A stretch of DNA of 6,199 nucleotides from Acetobacterium sp. (GTDB lineage: Bacteria; Bacillota; Clostridia; Eubacteriales; Eubacteriaceae), in assembly GCA_022013395.1 (NCBI GenBank), contig JAKLQL010000046.1, positions 1-6,199 on the forward strand. The letters run 5' to 3'. A program made the position numbers and the translations under genes. Shown here piece after piece: positions 5,549 through 6,199 of this stretch. The notes under the pieces were generated by a model. That model did not search any database. It worked only from the letters and a program-made list of their open reading frames with translations, and was not told the DNA's origin. Numbering within the stretch: the first letter of the stretch is position 1; each line of letters opens with the position of its first letter.

Positions 5549-6199
5549 GAAGCGATAAAACGTAAAAAAAGAAAAGAAAAAATAGTCGAAATCATTTTTC
5601 TCATCTGTGCTTCAGTAGCCGTTTTAAGTGTTTTAGCCATCACATTTTTTGTTTTTTATAATGGGCTGGCACCATTTGTAACAAATAGCTATCCACTCTG
5701 GAATTTTTTGAGCGGCGTCGAATGGCGGCCGGATTCAAATTTATATGGAATTTTCTACATGATCGTTGGTTCGGTTTTTGCAACCTTCGGAGCTATTTTG
5801 ATTGGCGTTCCCATTGCCATTCTGACGGCCGTGTTTATTTCAGAAATGGCAAGTTCACGAATCGGCAAAGCAATTCGCTTTGCGGTTGAGTTATTGGCAG
5901 GAATTCCATCCGTTTTATATGGTATTTTTGGATTGGGAATCATTGTTCCATACGTGTTAAAAATATCACCCTTTGCTCAAGGCGAGTCACTGTTGGCAAC
6001 GGTTTTTGTTTTGGCAATTATGATTTTACCAACCGTCGTCAGTATTGCAGAAACATCCATTGCGGCTGTTCCCAAAGAATATCGCGAGGGATCGTATGCA
6101 TTGGGGGCATCTAAAGTTCAAACGATATTTAGGGTAGTCTTGCCAGCTGGCCGGTCTGGAATTATGACTGGCGTCATCCTGGGAATTGGCCGGGCAATT
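5546..6199 (+). CDS. pstC: phosphate ABC transporter permease PstC (3' truncated)
   Basis: This is one of the two membrane permeases that form the phosphate channel with PstA, driven by PstB and fed by PstS. The frame stays open to the window end, giving 218 residues of a protein usually near 280-310. After a basic cytoplasmic start (KRKKRKEK, residues 4-11) come a first hydrophobic helix (about 13-36), an external loop with the family's EWRP (68-71), and further helices at about 75-95, 109-133 and 147-165. The GIPSVLYGIFGLG segment (118-130) is typical of PstC/PstA. The cytoplasmic EAA-type loop that docks the ATPase is present: EYREGSYALGASKVQTIFRV (183-202), then VLPAGRSGIMTG. The start is TTG at 5546, supported by AAGGAG 6 bp upstream. 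It follows pstS by 100 bp across a terminator. The rest of pst (pstA, pstB, phoU) is expected downstream but not seen. Confidence 0.94.
   Translation, partial: MEAIKRKKRKEKIVEIIFLICASVAVLSVLAITFFVFYNGLAPFVTNSYPLWNFLSGVEWRPDSNLYGIFYMIVGSVFATFGAILIGVPIAILTAVFISEMASSRIGKAIRFAVELLAGIPSVLYGIFGLGIIVPYVLKISPFAQGESLLATVFVLAIMILPTVVSIAETSIAAVPKEYREGSYALGASKVQTIFRVVLPAGRSGIMTGVILGIGRAI

Noticed and set aside
5755..5943. A minus-strand open frame of 62 codons
   Set aside because: It is antisense to pstC membrane helices; hydrophobic coding sequence often leaves such open frames on the other strand.

Overview
The window looks like ordinary chromosomal DNA from a low-to-mid GC member of the Bacillota, probably an anaerobic Clostridia-type organism. 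An acetogen of the Eubacteriaceae, such as a relative of Acetobacterium, is my guess rather than something the sequence proves. The grounds are strong Gram-positive-style Shine-Dalgarno sequences (AAGGAG, AAGGAGGG), two short lipoprotein signal peptides, a YxiN-like DbpA helicase, a TTG start codon, and a PhoP-type direct-repeat box in front of pstS. All the genes I can support lie on the + strand.

Region 1 (1-1684) is the end of an ABC uptake cassette of the iron-siderophore/heme/cobalamin type. It holds a 5'-truncated ATPase followed 10 bp later by its lipoprotein substrate-binding protein. The permease is not in view and presumably lies upstream. I see no terminator after this cassette.

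Region 2 (1685-4448) appears to be a three-gene operon. It consists of a DbpA/YxiN-type DEAD-box RNA helicase with its 23S rRNA-binding C-terminal domain, a Nudix hydrolase, and a small MESH1/SpoT-like HD hydrolase. The gaps are only 16 and 18 bp, a plausible extended -10 promoter lies in front, and a clear intrinsic terminator lies behind. The helicase carries two departures from very conserved motifs: Gln for Arg in motif Ia and Arg for Gly in motif VI.

Region 3 (4449-6199) is the start of a phosphate-uptake (pst) operon. The 157 bp upstream of pstS hold an inverted repeat and then three TTAACA-like hexamers at an exact 11-bp period, plus a weaker fourth, which is the layout of a PhoP box. 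After pstS comes a very strong UUCG-capped terminator, then pstC, which starts at TTG and runs off the window. The terminator would let pstS, the binding protein needed in excess, be made more than the membrane genes.

No mobile element, CRISPR array, tRNA or rRNA gene was seen, and no gene-free stretch exceeds about 215 bp. I do not see a clearly undescribed system. The points most worth a second look are the helicase-Nudix-HD cluster, the altered helicase motifs, and the regulatory DNA around pstS.
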